From CAWFYI01 sp963820105 (GTDB taxonomy: Bacteria > Patescibacteriota > Saccharimonadia > Saccharimonadales > UBA4665): a stretch of 64,000 nucleotides of DNA. The stretch is from positions 124,001 to 188,000 of the forward strand of contig CAWFYI010000001.1 of the NCBI GenBank assembly GCA_963820105.1, read 5' to 3'. The number at the start of each line of letters is the position of its first letter. Position 1 is the stretch's first letter. The notes under the pieces are model-generated. The model was not told where the DNA came from. It made no database searches and worked only from the letters and a program-made list of their open reading frames with translations. A program made the translations under genes and the position numbers. This document shows, piece after piece, positions 62,323 through 64,000 of the stretch.

Positions 62323-63854
62323 TGTTCAGATTCATAGATTATGTGCAGGACAGGACCACCATGTACCGCCTGCTGCTTTATTATCTGATTTACCTGCTGG
62401 GCGCGGCCGCAGCGCTCAGCGAGTTCCATTACCTGCACTATAATCCCTATGCCATAGTGCTCTCGGCGGTGTACCTGGCAGCCGTATGCTGGATCAGCAA
62501 CGCCGTGTTCGCCTATGCCTTCGAAGCGCCCACCAACAAGGAGTCTAGCCTGATAACCGCGCTGATATTGGCGCTTATAATCTCGCCGGTCAACTCGCTG
62601 GCCGGAGCATTGTTCCTGACTGCCGCAGGCGGTCTGGCCATGGCCTCCAAGTATATGTTGGCTCCGGCCAGGAGGCATATCTTCAATCCTGCGGCCATCG
62701 CAGTCTTGCTTACGAGCATAGGTGCCGGGCAGACGGCCAGCTGGTGGGTGGGCAGCAAACCTATGCTGCCGTTCGTGATCATAGGCGGATTGCTGCTGGC
62801 TAGGAAGATTCAGCGCTTCCAGATGATCCTGAGCTTCGTGGCCACCACATATGCGGCGACTATTATTTACAGCCTGATCGCGCACGGTCATATCGCGGCG
62901 ACCCTTAACCAGATAACGTTGAATTCAGCGCTGTTCTTCCTGGCCTTTGTCATGCTCACCGAACCCGCCACTTCGCCCGCCGCCGCAGGCAAGCAGCGCT
63001 GGTACGGAGTGCTGACCGGCCTGCTGTTCCCGCCGCAGGTTCACATCGGCACGCTATATTCAACGCCGGAGCTTGTGCTTGTTATTGGCAACGTATTTTC
63101 TTATTTGGTGGAGCCTAAGACCAAACTCTTTCCTTCGCTGGCGCAGAAAAACAAACTGTCGCCGGACATAGCCGAATTCGTATTCGATCCCGGCAAAAAG
63201 TTTACTTACCGGCCGGGCCAGTACATGGAGTGGACCCTGCCGCACAGCAGCTCGGATTCGCGCGGCGACCGGCGCTTCCTGACGCTCGCATCGTCCCCGA
63301 CCGAACCGGATATTCGTCTGGGCATACGGTTCTATAGCAACGGCAGCAGCTATAAGCAGGCTATGTTGCGAATGGACAGCGACAGCACTATTGTCGCTGC
63401 GCAGTTGGCTGGGGATTTCGTCCTGCCGGATGACGACGCGCGAAAACTGGCATTCATAGCCGGCGGCATAGGCATCACGCCCTACCGCAGCATGATCAAA
63501 TACTTGCTCGACAACAAGGAACGCAGGAACGTTACTATGCTTTACTCGTCTAAGACCGCGGATGATGTCGTATACAAGGACGTGTTTGAAGACGCGCGCC
63601 AGCAGCTTGGCATCCGCACCCTGTACTGTCTGACCGGCGAAAGACGCCGTATGCCCGAAGACAAACTCGGCAGACATTACAGGGCCGGCAAGATAACGTC
63701 GGAATTAATCAAGGGTGAGGTGCCTGATTATCACGAAAGACTATTCTACATATCCGGTTCTCATAGTATGGTGAACGATATCCGGGGCTCATTGCATAAA
63801 TTAGGCGTCCGTGGCACGCAGATCAAGGTTGATTTCTTTCCAGGTTATTCCTGA
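62322..63854 (+). CDS. RnfD/NqrB-like membrane domain fused to an FAD/NAD(P)-binding reductase
   Basis: 510 residues. Residues 1-265 hold about eight helices with the NqrB/RnfD patterns APTNKESSLITALILALIISP, HIFNPAAIAVLL and LTEPATSPAAAGKQRWYGVLTGLL. Residues about 275-510 form a ferredoxin-NADP-reductase-like module: FAD site YRPGQYMEWTLP, NAD site IAGGIGITPYRSM, end YISGSHSMVNDIRGSL. The 2Fe-2S domain of NqrF is absent. It should oxidise NAD(P)H in the cytoplasm and pass electrons through the membrane to the exported FMN protein. A single polypeptide replaces NqrB plus NqrF. Confidence 0.9.
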   Translation: MFRFIDYVQDRTTMYRLLLYYLIYLLGAAAALSEFHYLHYNPYAIVLSAVYLAAVCWISNAVFAYAFEAPTNKESSLITALILALIISPVNSLAGALFLTAAGGLAMASKYMLAPARRHIFNPAAIAVLLTSIGAGQTASWWVGSKPMLPFVIIGGLLLARKIQRFQMILSFVATTYAATIIYSLIAHGHIAATLNQITLNSALFFLAFVMLTEPATSPAAAGKQRWYGVLTGLLFPPQVHIGTLYSTPELVLVIGNVFSYLVEPKTKLFPSLAQKNKLSPDIAEFVFDPGKKFTYRPGQYMEWTLPHSSSDSRGDRRFLTLASSPTEPDIRLGIRFYSNGSSYKQAMLRMDSDSTIVAAQLAGDFVLPDDDARKLAFIAGGIGITPYRSMIKYLLDNKERRNVTMLYSSKTADDVVYKDVFEDARQQLGIRTLYCLTGERRRMPEDKLGRHYRAGKITSELIKGEVPDYHERLFYISGSHSMVNDIRGSLHKLGVRGTQIKVDFFPGYS

Positions 63855-63893
63855 GGCCAACATCAAAGTACGCTATAATAACGCTGGCCGTAT

Positions 63894-63967
63894 GGCACCT
63901 TGGCGGAGTAGTTACGCAGCGGTCTGCAAAACCGTTCACACGGGTGCAAGTCCCGTAGGTGCCTCCA
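63894..63967 (+). tRNA. tRNA-Cys (anticodon GCA) with A18/G55
   Basis: Acceptor stem GGCACCT/AGGTGCC, discriminator T, CCA encoded. Three-base D-stem GCG/CGC with loop GAGTAGTTA; anticodon stem GCGGT/ACCGT with loop CTGCAAA; T-loop TGCAAGT. Position 18 is A and 55 is G in place of the usual G18 and U55. TATAAT at 63873-63878 upstream. 74 bases. The last 33 bases of the window show nothing further. Confidence 0.93.
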
Positions 63968-64000
63968 AGCCCAAGACGTAGCCTTCAGTCTACTCATCGT

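Overview
The window looks like a chromosomal segment of a Patescibacteria (CPR) bacterium, most likely a Saccharibacteria (TM7) relative. This is inferred from compact, mostly co-directional genes, short orthologues, a T4SS-type ATPase, tail-anchored and very large surface proteins, and a promoter style in which a -10 box lies only 6-9 nt before the start codon in many genes, which predicts leaderless mRNAs. Stops are standard (TAA, TAG, TGA) and GC is moderately high. Eight tRNA genes are present and no rRNA. Several single-base frameshifts in otherwise intact genes (five in uvrA, one in the E1-like gene) look more like consensus errors than decay.

Region 1 (1-36 kb) is mainly core genome. 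It holds ruvX (partial), mltG, a LysM/CHAP wall hydrolase, obgE, exonuclease I, a GNAT enzyme, uvrA, DedA, ribosomal protein L25 with a very acidic tail, a paired ABC exporter, a tail-anchored Pro/Glu-rich protein, trhO, a P-loop kinase, uvrC, pepP, a holin-like protein, secG, a peptide-binding protein, two tRNA-Leu genes flanking a D-lactate-dehydrogenase-type flavoprotein, tRNA-Val, a D-Ala-D-Ala carboxypeptidase, lemA, htpX, ligA, corA, tRNA-Ala, a stomatin-like protein and a patatin-like phospholipase.

Region 2 (36.7-45.8 kb) is an accessory island behind tRNA-Phe and tRNA-Gly. Its centre is the most interesting locus of the window. A ubiquitin-like (multiubiquitin family) protein, an E1-like ThiF protein with an extra N-terminal domain, and a Cys/His-rich DUF6527-type protein form one overlapping operon. 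It is divergently transcribed from an XRE repressor and an ImmA/IrrE metallopeptidase. Both promoters carry the same TGTTG-N11-CAACA operator, so the operon is probably held off by the repressor and induced through the peptidase, as in phage and ICE switches. Short repeats flank the cassette. Around it lie a PIF1-like helicase with an HRDC domain, a truncated reductase, a DUF5678/retropepsin pair and small enzymes.

Region 3 (45.9-64 kb) holds a DEAD-box helicase, a 2024-residue surface protein whose LamG domain is split by 13 beta-propeller-like repeats, a MacB-like ABC pair directly behind it, a T4SS DNA-translocase-type ATPase, a VIT-family metal transporter, and a compact flavin electron-transfer module: FMN-binding protein, ApbE flavinyltransferase, and an RnfD/NqrB-like membrane domain fused to a ferredoxin-reductase-like FAD/NAD domain. 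The window ends with tRNA-Cys. tRNA-Gly and tRNA-Cys both have altered D-loop/T-loop tertiary contact positions.
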